A stretch of DNA of 64,000 nucleotides from Azoarcus sp. L1K30 (GTDB lineage Bacteria; Pseudomonadota; Gammaproteobacteria; Burkholderiales; Rhodocyclaceae), in assembly GCF_018122735.1 (NCBI RefSeq), contig NZ_JAGRRD010000001.1, positions 433,538 to 497,537 on the forward strand, given 5' to 3'. The position numbers and the translations under genes were made by a program. Position 1 is the stretch's first letter. Every line of letters starts with the position of its first letter. The notes under the pieces were generated by a model. That model ran no database searches. It was not told the origin of the DNA and saw nothing but the letters and a program-made list of their open reading frames with translations. Shown here in pieces: positions 16,929 to 26,847 of this stretch.

Positions 16929-16969
16929 AAAACGATGAAAACCCTGCCCGACGCGAGGCCGGACAGGGT
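16929..16969 (-). terminator. Intrinsic terminator or attenuator inside the ftr operon
   Basis: On the minus strand a stem with ACCCTG/CAGGGT and CCG/CGG pairs around an 8-nt loop (16941-16969) is followed by a broken T tract (TTTTCATCGTTTT). It lies between the porin stop and the cupredoxin start, so it would lower ftrBCD expression relative to ftrA and the porin. Confidence 0.55.
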
Positions 16970-16986
16970 GCTGGAAAGGGTGGTTG

Positions 16987-18471
16987 TCAGAACGCATACA
17001 GGGCGCGAACGCCGAAGGCGGTGATATCCTGGCCGTCGCGGTTGCCTGCCGGGCGGCGCAGATACTGCAGGTCGGGCGTCAGCGCAATCTGCTCATTGAT
17101 GTGCCAGCGGTAGTAGATCTCCGCCACCTGTTCCGCGCCGCTGGCAGCAAAGCCATAGTCGCTCAGCAAGGGCGCTGCATCGCGGAAGTCGCGGCTGCTG
17201 CGCATCCAGGCCCAGGCGAAGCCGAGTCCGTCGGCGCCGCGTCCCCAGGCGTCACCGGTCAGCTCGGCCCCGACGGTGAGTGCGCGGTCGAAGGCGACAC
17301 GGCCGGAACTGGCCTGACCGTAGCGTGCGAACAGGGTCAGGTCCTCATGCACTTGCTGGTCGACACTCGCCCCCCAGCCGGTGGTCTTTCCGCTGGTGCC
17401 ATCGAAAGCCTCGTACTGCCCGTTGCGCCATGCATAGAGACGGTAGTTGCCTTCGAGACCGAAGGCCTTGCGACCGTATTCGAGCTGGCCGATCACGAAG
17501 GGCTTGTCGAAGCTGCGGCCGAAGCGCGCGCCTTCGCCCGCACCAAACATGGCCAGCGAGGCCTGCCACCAGTCCGCTGCGCCGGCTTCGTTGCGATAGG
17601 CCAGGCGCAATCCCGGCGAGAAGCCGTAGCTGTCGGCACCGACCGCACCGCCCGAGTCGAGCATCGGATTGTGTACGAAGACATTGTTGAGGAAGCGTTC
17701 GCCCTCGTTGTCGGCGATCGTGTTCTGGTCGAAGAACACGAAGGGGTCCATCTTGCCCACGGTCAGTTGCAGCGACTGTTTCGAGTCGGCTGCGTCGCCG
17801 AGCGGCGTCGTCAGCTGATACCAGGCCTGGGCGACGATGGCGTAGGTTTCTTCCGATCCGCCCGCGGCCTGGAATGCAAGGCTGTTGAAGGCGCCGGTAA
17901 ACGCCGGTTTCAGACCGCTGAAACTCTCGCCCTGACCGACCCGTAGCTGGGTAAAGAACTCTCCGCTTCCCGCACCGACGTCGCCGGCCGGCAGCGTAAT
18001 CCCGATGTCTCCGCGCCACGACAACTGCGATTCGCGCTTTCCCGACTCGCGCGCATGGCCGTTGATCTGCTGGGCCACGGCGGCCACACTGCCTTCGACC
18101 GCGATGCCGTCGAGTGCTTCGGCCAGGCGCGAGGGGGCGGCAATGGTCTCGGCCTTCGCTTCGACCGCTTTCAGGCGCGTGACCAGTTCGGGCTCGCGCT
18201 CGCTGATGCGATCGCTCTCAAGGCCCCGGGCGAGTTCCTCGTTGGCCTTTTCCAGTGCAGCAACGCGCTGGTTGAGCGCCGGCGCGGATTTCTCCGCGGC
18301 GAGCCGGGATTCGAGCTCGGCATTGCGCTGCTCGAGCTTCTCGACGCGCTCGGCGAGGCGACGAAGCTCGGTCAGCAGTGTGCCCTGATCCGTTGTCGCA
18401 GCGTGTCCGATGCTGCTCGCGCCGATGACCGCGAGCGCGATCGCCGTCCGGGCAAGAGGAGGGAAGTGCAT
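16987..18471 (-). CDS. Outer-membrane porin with N-terminal coiled coil
   Basis: A 494-residue protein with a signal peptide (ends near SSIGHA, residue ~25), a coiled-coil segment of about 80 residues (LAERVEKLEQRNAELESRL and further heptads), and a C-terminal beta-barrel ending in a terminal Phe (VRALYAF). The barrel resembles carbohydrate-selective OprB-type porins. ATG 18471 is chosen because the signal peptide follows it directly; the upstream in-frame stretch overlaps the P19 gene. It starts 1 nt after the ftrA stop. A role in bringing iron or an iron chelate through the outer membrane is inferred from position. Confidence 0.83.
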   Translation of the reverse strand: MHFPPLARTAIALAVIGASSIGHAATTDQGTLLTELRRLAERVEKLEQRNAELESRLAAEKSAPALNQRVAALEKANEELARGLESDRISEREPELVTRLKAVEAKAETIAAPSRLAEALDGIAVEGSVAAVAQQINGHARESGKRESQLSWRGDIGITLPAGDVGAGSGEFFTQLRVGQGESFSGLKPAFTGAFNSLAFQAAGGSEETYAIVAQAWYQLTTPLGDAADSKQSLQLTVGKMDPFVFFDQNTIADNEGERFLNNVFVHNPMLDSGGAVGADSYGFSPGLRLAYRNEAGAADWWQASLAMFGAGEGARFGRSFDKPFVIGQLEYGRKAFGLEGNYRLYAWRNGQYEAFDGTSGKTTGWGASVDQQVHEDLTLFARYGQASSGRVAFDRALTVGAELTGDAWGRGADGLGFAWAWMRSSRDFRDAAPLLSDYGFAASGAEQVAEIYYRWHINEQIALTPDLQYLRRPAGNRDGQDITAFGVRALYAF

Positions 18472-18472
18472 C

Positions 18473-19018
18473 TCAGTAGCCACCCTTCTTGCCAACGCCG
18501 ACATAGGTGAACTCGTTTTCGACGTCGAACGCCTTGAACCACGGGCGCACGCCGGTTTCGCGGTCGGTGTGACGGCCGAAATGGGTGCCATGGGTTTCAC
18601 CCGGCGGCAGGATGGTGTACTTCACCTTGTACTTGCCCGGTCCGTCGAGCTTGATGTTGTCGCCGTAGTGGGGGCCGTCGCTCGCCACCATGGGCATGAA
18701 GTCTCCGCTGGCTTTCCAGCTGCTGCCGACCTTGGTGATCTCGAATTTCACCGTCAGGTAGGGAATCCAGCTGCCTTCCTCGAACCCGTTGGGGTTGTTT
18801 CCGAGCGCACGCACGTCGGCTTCGATATGAATGTCGGACTCCGAAGCCTTCTTCATCATGCCTTCCGGTTCCATTTCCACCGGCTGCAGGTACACGGCAG
18901 CAATCTCCATTCCGTTGCGCTGCTGCGGCGTGCCAATCGGGTATTCGAGAGCGTGGGCCGTGAGCGAAAGGCTTGCTGCACCGGCAAAAATCAGGTTGCG
19001 CAGGATGTTGGATGGCAT
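18473..19018 (-). CDS. Periplasmic P19-family iron transport protein (FtrA)
   Basis: A 181-residue protein with a signal peptide (ends near LTAHA, residue ~22) and the P19/Tp34 iron-binding fold. Likely copper and iron ligands are in SDIHIEADV, FMPMVASDGPHYGDN and THFGRHTD. P19 proteins bind Cu and iron in the periplasm and feed an FTR1 or FetM permease. It is the first gene of the series; GAGGAA precedes the ATG, and a Fur-box-like sequence lies about 50 nt upstream. The highest expected response is therefore to iron limitation. Confidence 0.92.
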   Translation of the reverse strand: MPSNILRNLIFAGAASLSLTAHALEYPIGTPQQRNGMEIAAVYLQPVEMEPEGMMKKASESDIHIEADVRALGNNPNGFEEGSWIPYLTVKFEITKVGSSWKASGDFMPMVASDGPHYGDNIKLDGPGKYKVKYTILPPGETHGTHFGRHTDRETGVRPWFKAFDVENEFTYVGVGKKGGY

Positions 19019-19066
19019 GTCGGTTCCTCGTTGAATGTGTCAGTAGGCTTGGCTCGAGAAAATAGT

Positions 19067-19088
19067 AATGCAAATGCGAAACGTTATC
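19067..19088 (-). promoter_or_regulatory. Fur-box-like site upstream of ftrA
   Basis: A 22-bp AT-rich site that begins AATGCAAATGCG and ends ACGTTATC on the plus strand. It resembles betaproteobacterial Fur boxes made of repeated AATGA/GATAAT-like hexamers, with a few mismatches. Its position 49-70 nt before the ftrA ATG is right for repression by iron-loaded Fur. Confidence 0.55.
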
Positions 19089-19150
19089 AATATTGTTGTG
19101 CGATGCACACGCGCTCGGTCGGAATCTGGAGAGTGAGGGCGCAATAGAGC

Positions 19151-19189
19151 GCAGAGGCCCCGCTGCCTGACGGCAAGCGGGGCCTCTGC
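19151..19189 (-). terminator. Strong hairpin after the Bcr/CflA-type gene
   Basis: 14-bp perfect arms GCAGAGGCCCCGCT / AGCGGGGCCTCTGC close on an inner GCC-TGAC-GGC stem. It lies 45 nt past the stop of the leftward exporter gene. No T tract follows, so termination may need Rho or the hairpin alone. Confidence 0.6.
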
Positions 19190-19233
19190 GGGCGGACTGT
19201 CTCGTCGCGGAGGTGGCGCTGGCGACGGGGTGC

Positions 19234-20442
19234 TCAGGCGGCCGGAACGGGCGTCCGCTCGGTGTAATACACCGTCACCAGCGCGAGCGCACCTAGCACC
19301 ACGTACGCGACGATCAAGGGCGATACGCTGCCGTTGAAAAGGTGACCGATCAAGAGGCCGATAAGCGCGCCGGTGACCGTGCTGAAGAAGCCGATCATCG
19401 ACGAGGCGGTGCCGGCCACATGGCCCAGGGGTTCCATGGCCAGGGTATTTAGGTTCGATGCCAGAAAGCCGAACAGGAATACGCTGCCGCCCTGCAACAG
19501 CATGAACACGAGCAAGGTTTCCCGGCCAGTGAGCGCCAGACCGAGGTGGACCAGGTTGATGCCGACCAGTACGGCCAGTCCGGTGAGGGCAATGCGGCGC
19601 ATGCCGAAGCGATGCACGAGCCTTGAATTGGTGAACGCCGCCACCGCAAGCGAGGCCGCCACCGCGGCAAACAGCAGGGTGAAGCTGCGGCCGACGTCGA
19701 ACACGTCAACGAAAATCTGCTGCGCCGACGTGATGAAACCCATGTGCCCGCCGACGACCAGCCCCAGGGCCAGCATGTAGCCGACCGCCACCCGCGAACT
19801 CAGGGTGATGCGGTAGGCGCCGAATATGGCGGTGGCGGAGATGGCACGGCGGCGTTCTGGCGGCAGCGACTCCTGCAGGCGCAACAGGGTCCAGGACAGC
19901 ACCACGGTACCGGCCACGACAAGGGCGCCGAAAGCCCATCGCCATGGTGCGACCAGCAGGATCAACTGGCCCATGGACGGCGCCAGGATCGGTACCGCCA
20001 TGAATACCATCATCGCCAGGGACATGACCTTGCCCATCTGCGGGCCGGAGTACTTGTCGCGCGCCAGCGACACCGCGATCACGCGTGGTGCGCCCGCGCC
20101 GACGCCCTGCAGCAGGCGTGCGGCAAGCAAGGTGGCAAAACTGTCGGTGATGGCCGACAGGAATCCGGCCACGGCGAATACGATCAGGCCACCGATGAGC
20201 ACAGGTCTGCGGCCATAGCGGTCCGACAGCGGGCCGTAGACGAGTTGCGACATGCCCATGCCGAGAAGATAGACGCCGATGACCGCCTGCGCCTGATTGG
20301 GATCGGTGAGGCTGAAATCGGCGTGGAGCATGGGCAGGGCAGGCAGCATCACGTCGATGGCGAGCGCGTTGAGCGCCATGCACGCCGCGATGAAGCCGAC
20401 GAATTCGGTAAAGCCCATCGGACTGCGGTCAGCGCGGTTCAT
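19234..20442 (-). CDS. MFS drug exporter, Bcr/CflA type
   Basis: A 402-residue, 12-helix drug:H+ antiporter. Motif A is GPLSDRYGRRPVLIGG (residues ~70-85) and motif C-like RLLQGVGAGAPRVIAVSLARD follows helix 4, both typical of the Bcr/CflA/EmrD subgroup. The substrate is unknown. It lies 45 nt downstream of the MarR-type gene on the same strand and is probably cotranscribed with it, so it should be induced when the MarR ligand is present. Confidence 0.9.
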   Translation of the reverse strand: MNRADRSPMGFTEFVGFIAACMALNALAIDVMLPALPMLHADFSLTDPNQAQAVIGVYLLGMGMSQLVYGPLSDRYGRRPVLIGGLIVFAVAGFLSAITDSFATLLAARLLQGVGAGAPRVIAVSLARDKYSGPQMGKVMSLAMMVFMAVPILAPSMGQLILLVAPWRWAFGALVVAGTVVLSWTLLRLQESLPPERRRAISATAIFGAYRITLSSRVAVGYMLALGLVVGGHMGFITSAQQIFVDVFDVGRSFTLLFAAVAASLAVAAFTNSRLVHRFGMRRIALTGLAVLVGINLVHLGLALTGRETLLVFMLLQGGSVFLFGFLASNLNTLAMEPLGHVAGTASSMIGFFSTVTGALIGLLIGHLFNGSVSPLIVAYVVLGALALVTVYYTERTPVPAA

Positions 20443-20487
20443 CGCCGCCTCCCGTCCCCGGTGTGGCGCGTGCGCGTAAGGTATGTG

Positions 20488-21003
20488 TCATCTGTCGAGG
20501 TTCTCTGTAAAGGGTTGCAGCGCTTCTGCGAGCGCGTCGAGTTGTTCCGGCGAGGCCACGCGTTCGAGCAGCGCGATATCGCTGCCAATGACGGTCTTCA
20601 TGGCGTGCTCGATGAGTTCGATGCCTTCCGGTGTGAGCCGGATGCGGCAGCCGCGACGATCGGCATCATCGTCGGTGCGCAGGATGTAGCCCTTGCTTTC
20701 CAGCCCCTTGAGCACCTTGGTGAGACCGCCCGAGGTCAGCAGCATGCCCTTGTAGATATCGGAAGGACGCAGTTCGTGCGGGGCGGGCGTCTTGCGCAGC
20801 GTGGCAAGTACCGAGTACTCGACGGGCGACACGTCGAAGCGGGCCATTTCGCGCTGGGCGTTTTCGTAGATCAGGTCGCGCAGGCGGAAAATTCGGGCGA
20901 TCAGTCGCATTCCCGGGGTATTGATCTCGGGAAAGCTGTCTGCGGTCATGCGCAGCATGTCTTCACAACGGGTTCGGCAGCGTGGGCTCATGCTGCAGAT
21001 CAT
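20488..21003 (-). CDS. MarR-family regulator
   Basis: A MarR-type winged-helix repressor, about 171 residues from ATG 21003. The core HTH (VEYSVLATLRK, PSDIYKGMLLTSGGLTKVLKGLESKGYI) and wing (TDDDADRRGCRIRLTPEG) are intact. The N-terminus has four cysteines within about 20 residues (MICSMSPRCRTRCED) if translation starts at 21003; starts at 20991 or 20958 would drop some or all of them. None has a clear ribosome site, and a large palindrome abuts ATG 21003. It probably represses itself and the downstream exporter. Confidence 0.88.
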   Translation of the reverse strand: MICSMSPRCRTRCEDMLRMTADSFPEINTPGMRLIARIFRLRDLIYENAQREMARFDVSPVEYSVLATLRKTPAPHELRPSDIYKGMLLTSGGLTKVLKGLESKGYILRTDDDADRRGCRIRLTPEGIELIEHAMKTVIGSDIALLERVASPEQLDALAEALQPFTENLDR

Positions 21004-21005
21004 AG

Positions 21006-21039
21006 TGAATAGATTGCTTTCTAGCAAGCAATCTATTCA
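21006..21039. promoter_or_regulatory. Perfect 14-bp-arm palindrome, probable MarR operator
   Basis: Arms TGAATAGATTGCTT and AAGCAATCTATTCA flank a 6-nt spacer. An inner TTGCT...AGCAA inverted repeat is nested inside, the usual MarR operator form. It ends 3 nt before ATG 21003, so a bound dimer would block transcription start or early elongation of the marR-type gene and the exporter. Confidence 0.75.
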
Positions 21040-21080
21040 GGTGAATGCTGCGTGTCGCGCTTTTCTGCCGTTTAGGACGC

Positions 21081-21107
21081 AAAAAAAGGGTGGCTTGCGC
21101 CACCCTT
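21081..21107 (-). terminator. Intrinsic terminator of norCB
   Basis: Stem AAGGGTGGC / GCCACCCTT with a 4-nt loop (21086-21107), followed on the minus strand by seven T residues. It starts about 50 nt past the norB stop. Confidence 0.85.
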
Positions 21108-21156
21108 CAACTCGGCGACCCGACAGCGTCGGGCGCGACCGGAGAGACACCCGATG

Positions 21157-23006
<1,850 letters not shown>

Positions 23007-23098
23007 GGAGTGCTCCTGGTGATTGTCTCGTTATGTCCGGAAGGTGAATGAAAACCGTTGGGTGAGGCGGATTCTGGTTTTCCGGGCGCACGTACTCC

Positions 23099-23112
23099 AT
23101 GATTTGCATCAA
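23099..23112 (-). promoter_or_regulatory. Dnr/Fnr-type box upstream of norC
   Basis: ATGAT-TTGC-ATCAA on plus: a TGAT-N4-ATCA core with one mismatch to TTGAT-N4-ATCAA. Centred at -41.5 it predicts transcription from about 23064 and places CAGAAT (4 of 6) at -10, giving a 58-nt leader to norC. Confidence 0.7.
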
Positions 23113-23180
23113 GAACCGCCAGGCGCGGCCGATATGGTCCCTCAGGTGTGAATTTGTTCCTTAGTCGGCTGTCTTGAACT

Positions 23181-23241
23181 GATCATCATGTGAGCGCGAT
23201 GATCCGTGCTGGCGCGGACGAACGTATAATCGATCATCATC
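23181..23241 (+). promoter_or_regulatory. TATAAT promoter flanked by GATCATC repeats
   Basis: A perfect TATAAT lies at 23225-23230. GATCATCAT occurs at 23181 and 23233, and the reverse motif GATGATC at 23198. A good -35 is not obvious, which suits an activator-dependent promoter. It would serve the small gene starting at 23254. Confidence 0.45.
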
Positions 23242-23253
23242 TGGAGCCCGACC

Positions 23254-23550
23254 TTGAGATCCCTTGCACAGAACAGTTGGCAGAATGTTCCGTATGGAGA
23301 CGACGACCACGCCTGTCTCGGGGATATCTTCGCGCTGGAGACGGACGCGCTGGAGTTGTCCTCGCTCGGTGTCGTGCTGGGGCGTTTCGACGCGCGAATC
23401 GGGTGCTTCGAACGCTGCCTGCTTACACGGTCGACCTTGCGCCGTCTGGAGGCGCTGGGCGGAAAATACTTCTGGGATCTCGCGCCGATGCAGGAACACG
23501 CGGCGGCGTCAGCCACCTGGCGGCGGTCTGCTTCCGTCCTGCTTCACTGA
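23254..23550 (+). CDS. Hypothetical 98-residue protein
   Basis: Not recognised. The start is TTG at 23254 with GGAG 7 nt upstream (23243-23246) and a TATAAT at 23225. Third codon positions are strongly GC-rich through the middle, as in true genes here, but less so at both ends. The product is mixed acidic and hydrophobic, has no membrane helix or signal peptide, and contains three Cys (C21, C51, C55 approximately) and an LRRLEALGGKYFWDL stretch. It is isolated between norC (divergent) and an HD-GYP gene. A denitrification link is suggested only by position. Confidence 0.55.
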   Translation: MRSLAQNSWQNVPYGDDDHACLGDIFALETDALELSSLGVVLGRFDARIGCFERCLLTRSTLRRLEALGGKYFWDLAPMQEHAAASATWRRSASVLLH

Positions 23551-23602
23551 CTGTGACTGATACGAACCGCTGCCGGCACCCTGGGGGCGCCGATGCGGCG
23601 TC

Positions 23603-23647
23603 GCGCTGTTCCCGCGCTTGGGCGCTGTTCCCGCGCTTGGGCGCTGT
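23603..23647. repeat. 19-bp tandem duplication
   Basis: The unit GCGCTGTTCCCGCGCTTGG starts at 23603 and 23622, with a partial third copy at 23641 (about 2.4 copies). It abuts the 3' end of the HD-GYP gene. A recent slippage event is likely. Confidence 0.8.
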
Positions 23648-23652
23648 CTGCG

Positions 23653-24918
23653 TCAGGCGCCTTCCATGAAATAGCGTTCGAGCAGGGGCATGAGTTGAGC
23701 CCGCAAGCTCTCTTCTCCCGCCTGTGAAAAGCGTTCATGCACGTCGGTGGCAAGCGGGGCGAAGACGCGAAGGAGAGCTGGGTCAAAATGACTGCCAGCG
23801 TCCCGCTCCATGATTTCAAGTGCGCGCTGCGGTGACATCGGCTCTTTGTAGGGGCGGCGCGAGGTGAGCGCGTCGAACACGTCAACCACGGCGAAAATCC
23901 TTGCATTGAGCGGAATGGCCTCACCGCTCAGCCCCTCCATGTAGCCGGAACCATCGTACTTCTCATGGTGGTAGGCAACGACGTCGCGCGCCTGCAACAA
24001 CCATTCCGAGTGCTTGAGAATCTCGATGCCCAGCGCGACATGGGTCTTCATGATTTGGAACTCTTCGGCGGTCAGCTTGCCGGGCTTCAGCAGGATGGTG
24101 TCGGAGATGCCGATTTTTCCGGCGTCGTGCAAAAACGCGCCGGCCACGAGGCCACGCATCATGCTGTCGGGCAGCTTGATCGCCTGGGCGAGCGCGAGCG
24201 CGTAGAGGGTGACGCGATAGTTGTGGACATTGGTGTCGGAGTCGCGTTGCGCGATGGCTCCGCCGAGCACCTGGAGCAACTCGAGGTTGCCGCGCAGAAT
24301 GGAGCGCGTGCGGGCGGTGACCTCGCGGTGCAATGCCATGACGACGGGGTAGGTGACCAGGGTGGTCAGCATGATTGCGGCGACGACGAGGCCGACCGTC
24401 CTGATTACATCCATCCGGATCTGGCCCATGGTCGCATCGTCGGGCAGATACACGCCCTCGAGATAGCCGGATGGCGCTGCGCCTGCGCGCGCGATCGGCA
24501 CCGCGACCACCAGCGCAAAATGTCCGGCGACCATGCGCTTCAGATAGCTTGCTTCCGACGTCAGCGGAATGTGCCCGCCGCGCTTCAACTCTTCTTCGAG
24601 TTTGTCGAGTGCCGGTGGCACGTACTCCAGGATTCGTTCTTTGTCGGGGCCATAGAGTTCGATGATGCCGAAATGATCGGTGGCGACGTCCTGGATCACC
24701 AGTTCAAGTTCGGCCAGCGTCATGCGCCCGGACGCATAGGCGTCGAGGTTCTGTGGTGAGACGCGTTGCGCCGTGTGGGTCGCAAGTGCCATCACCCGTT
24801 CGTCGATCTTTTCAGATTCCGTGAGCCAAGTGAGGACGCCAACGAGCATGGCGGTGATCACACCGACCCAGAGAAGCCGTCTGCGCAAGGTCTGATGAGC
24901 ATTCAGCGGGTTGGCCAA
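23653..24918 (-). CDS. HD-GYP domain protein with membrane sensor region
   Basis: A 421-residue protein: one helix (residues ~14-30), a periplasmic sensor part of about 150 residues, a second helix (~175-197), then an HD-GYP domain with HDAGKIG, the HHEKYDGSGY segment and IPLNARIFAVVDVFDAL. HD-GYP enzymes hydrolyse cyclic di-GMP. The eponymous GYP is GYM here, a conservative-looking but real change; the metal-ligand HD and HH residues remain. The start is TTG 24918 without a strong ribosome site, chosen because it precedes the first helix directly. The signal sensed is unknown. Confidence 0.9.
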   Translation of the reverse strand: MANPLNAHQTLRRRLLWVGVITAMLVGVLTWLTESEKIDERVMALATHTAQRVSPQNLDAYASGRMTLAELELVIQDVATDHFGIIELYGPDKERILEYVPPALDKLEEELKRGGHIPLTSEASYLKRMVAGHFALVVAVPIARAGAAPSGYLEGVYLPDDATMGQIRMDVIRTVGLVVAAIMLTTLVTYPVVMALHREVTARTRSILRGNLELLQVLGGAIAQRDSDTNVHNYRVTLYALALAQAIKLPDSMMRGLVAGAFLHDAGKIGISDTILLKPGKLTAEEFQIMKTHVALGIEILKHSEWLLQARDVVAYHHEKYDGSGYMEGLSGEAIPLNARIFAVVDVFDALTSRRPYKEPMSPQRALEIMERDAGSHFDPALLRVFAPLATDVHERFSQAGEESLRAQLMPLLERYFMEGA

Positions 24919-25087
24919 GATTGTGATCCCATGTTTTCTTCATGGTTAAATGGCTGCCAGCACACCTGCCTGAAAGTGGCATGGTTCAACGGTATCTGAT
25001 CCGGGTGCGCGGACGGGAGCGGACTGCCCCCTCTCCGATCTGCCCGGCCGCGGATGCGCGACCGGGGGATGCACTACATCTGCGCGA

Positions 25088-26623
25088 TTACGCGACGGCG
25101 ACCGGAATCTTGCCGATCTTCGCCTGCCATTCCTTCGGGCCGGTGTTGTGCACGCTCGTGCCGCTCGAGTCGACCGCGACGGTCACCGGCATGTCCTGGA
25201 CGTCGAATTCGTAGATGGCCTCCATGCCGAGGTCTTCGAAGCCCACCACCTTGGCCGACTTGATTGCCTTGGCGACAAGATAGGCTGCGCCGCCGACGGC
25301 CATCAGGTAGGCAGACTTGTTGTCCTTGATCGCCTCGATCGCGACCGGGCCGCGTTCGGACTTGCCGATCATCGAGATCAGTCCGGTCTGCTCGAGCATC
25401 ATGCGGGTGAACTTGTCCATCCGGGTTGCAGTGGTCGGGCCGGCAGGGCCGACCACTTCGTCACGCACCGGGTCGACCGGGCCAACGTAGTAGATCACCC
25501 GGTTGGTGAAATCCACTGGCAGCTTCTCGCCCTTGGCGAGCATGTCCTGGATGCGTTTGTGTGCGGCGTCACGACCGGTAAGCATCTTGCCGTTGAGCAG
25601 CAGTTTCTGGCCCGGCTTCCACGACGCAACCTCTTCCTTGGTGAGGGTGTCGAGATTGACGCGGGTCGCGGTCTTGAGGTCGGGCGTCCAGGTAACGGCC
25701 GGCCAGTCTTCCAGGCGCGGCGGCTCGATTTTCGCCGGGCCGCTGCCGTCGAGGTGGAAATGACAGTGGCGTGTTGCGGCACAGTTCGGTACCAGCGCCA
25801 CGGGCAGGTTGGCCGCGTGACAGGGGTAGTCGAGCACCTTGACGTCGAGCACGGTGGTCAGACCGCCCAGGCCCTGGGCGCCGACGCCGAGGGCATTGAT
25901 CTTGTCCATCAGCTCGAGGCGCAGTTCCTCGGCGCGGGTGAGCTTGGCACCGGAAGCGGCCTTGTCCCTGAGTTCGTGGATGTCCACCGGCGCCATGATG
26001 GATTCCTTGGCCAGCAGCATTGCCTTTTCGGGCGTGCCGCCGATGCCGATACCGATGATGCCCGGCGGGCACCAGCCGGCACCCATCTGCGGGATCATCT
26101 TGAGTACCCACTCGACGAGGTCGTCGGACGGGTTGAGCATGGCGAACTTGGACTTTGCCTCGGAGCCGCCACCCTTTGCCGCACAGATGACTTCGACGTG
26201 GTCACCCGGCACGATCTCGAAATGGACCACGGCGGGCGTGTTGTCGCGGGTGTTCCGGCGGGCGCCGGCGGGATCGGCCAGCACGGATGCACGCAGCGGG
26301 TTGACCGGGTTGCCGTAGGCGCGCCGCACGCCTTCGTTCACCATCTCCTGCAGGCTCATGGTGGCGTCGTCCCAGCGGACGTTCATGCCGACCTTGAGGA
26401 AGACCATGCCAATACCCGTGTCCTGGCAGATCGGGCGATGCCCTTCGGCGGCCATGCGCGAGTTGGTCAGAATCTGGGCAATGGCGTCCTTGGCGGCGGG
26501 GCTTTCCTCGCGCTCGTAGGCCTCGCCGAGTGCCTTGATGTAATCGAGCGGATGGTAGTAGCTGATGTACTGGAAAGCATCCGCGACTGACTGGATGAGG
26601 TCTTCCTCGCGAATTACGGTCAT
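25088..26623 (-). CDS. Class I (iron-sulfur) fumarate hydratase
   Basis: A 511-residue [4Fe-4S] fumarase that interconverts fumarate and malate in the TCA cycle. The N-terminal alpha domain has the cluster region ICQDTGIG and GGGSEAKS, GAGWCPPGIIGIGIGG; further Cys residues lie in LDYPCHAANLP and VPNCAATRHCHFH. The C-terminal beta domain contains GPAGPTTATRMD. The enzyme is oxygen-sensitive, which fits a facultative denitrifier. GGAGATC precedes the ATG. It is divergent from acs across 224 nt; a TAGAAT -10-like hexamer lies at 26670-26675 on the minus strand. Confidence 0.95.
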   Translation of the reverse strand: MTVIREEDLIQSVADAFQYISYYHPLDYIKALGEAYEREESPAAKDAIAQILTNSRMAAEGHRPICQDTGIGMVFLKVGMNVRWDDATMSLQEMVNEGVRRAYGNPVNPLRASVLADPAGARRNTRDNTPAVVHFEIVPGDHVEVICAAKGGGSEAKSKFAMLNPSDDLVEWVLKMIPQMGAGWCPPGIIGIGIGGTPEKAMLLAKESIMAPVDIHELRDKAASGAKLTRAEELRLELMDKINALGVGAQGLGGLTTVLDVKVLDYPCHAANLPVALVPNCAATRHCHFHLDGSGPAKIEPPRLEDWPAVTWTPDLKTATRVNLDTLTKEEVASWKPGQKLLLNGKMLTGRDAAHKRIQDMLAKGEKLPVDFTNRVIYYVGPVDPVRDEVVGPAGPTTATRMDKFTRMMLEQTGLISMIGKSERGPVAIEAIKDNKSAYLMAVGGAAYLVAKAIKSAKVVGFEDLGMEAIYEFDVQDMPVTVAVDSSGTSVHNTGPKEWQAKIGKIPVAVA

Positions 26624-26847
26624 GCTTGGATCTCCGGGGTGGCTTGAGCGAAGTGATGCTACAGTTCAAATTCTAACACTGGCAGGCATGACGGAGCATT
26701 CGCGACAATGTGTAAGTCCTGTGTAAGATAGGTGTTATTAAATGCCGTCCATTCCACGGCCGGAATGCAGACGAATCACAGGCTGGATCAACCAGCCGCG
26801 CCGCTTGGGTCAGCTTCAAATCTTTGATTAGTTGAGGAGAGGTCAGC

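Noticed and set aside
26660-26710. Sigma-54 promoter upstream of acs (TGGCAGGCATGACGGAGCA)
   Set aside because: It has the TGGCA half but lacks the TTGC element at the right distance, so it does not meet the -24/-12 pattern.
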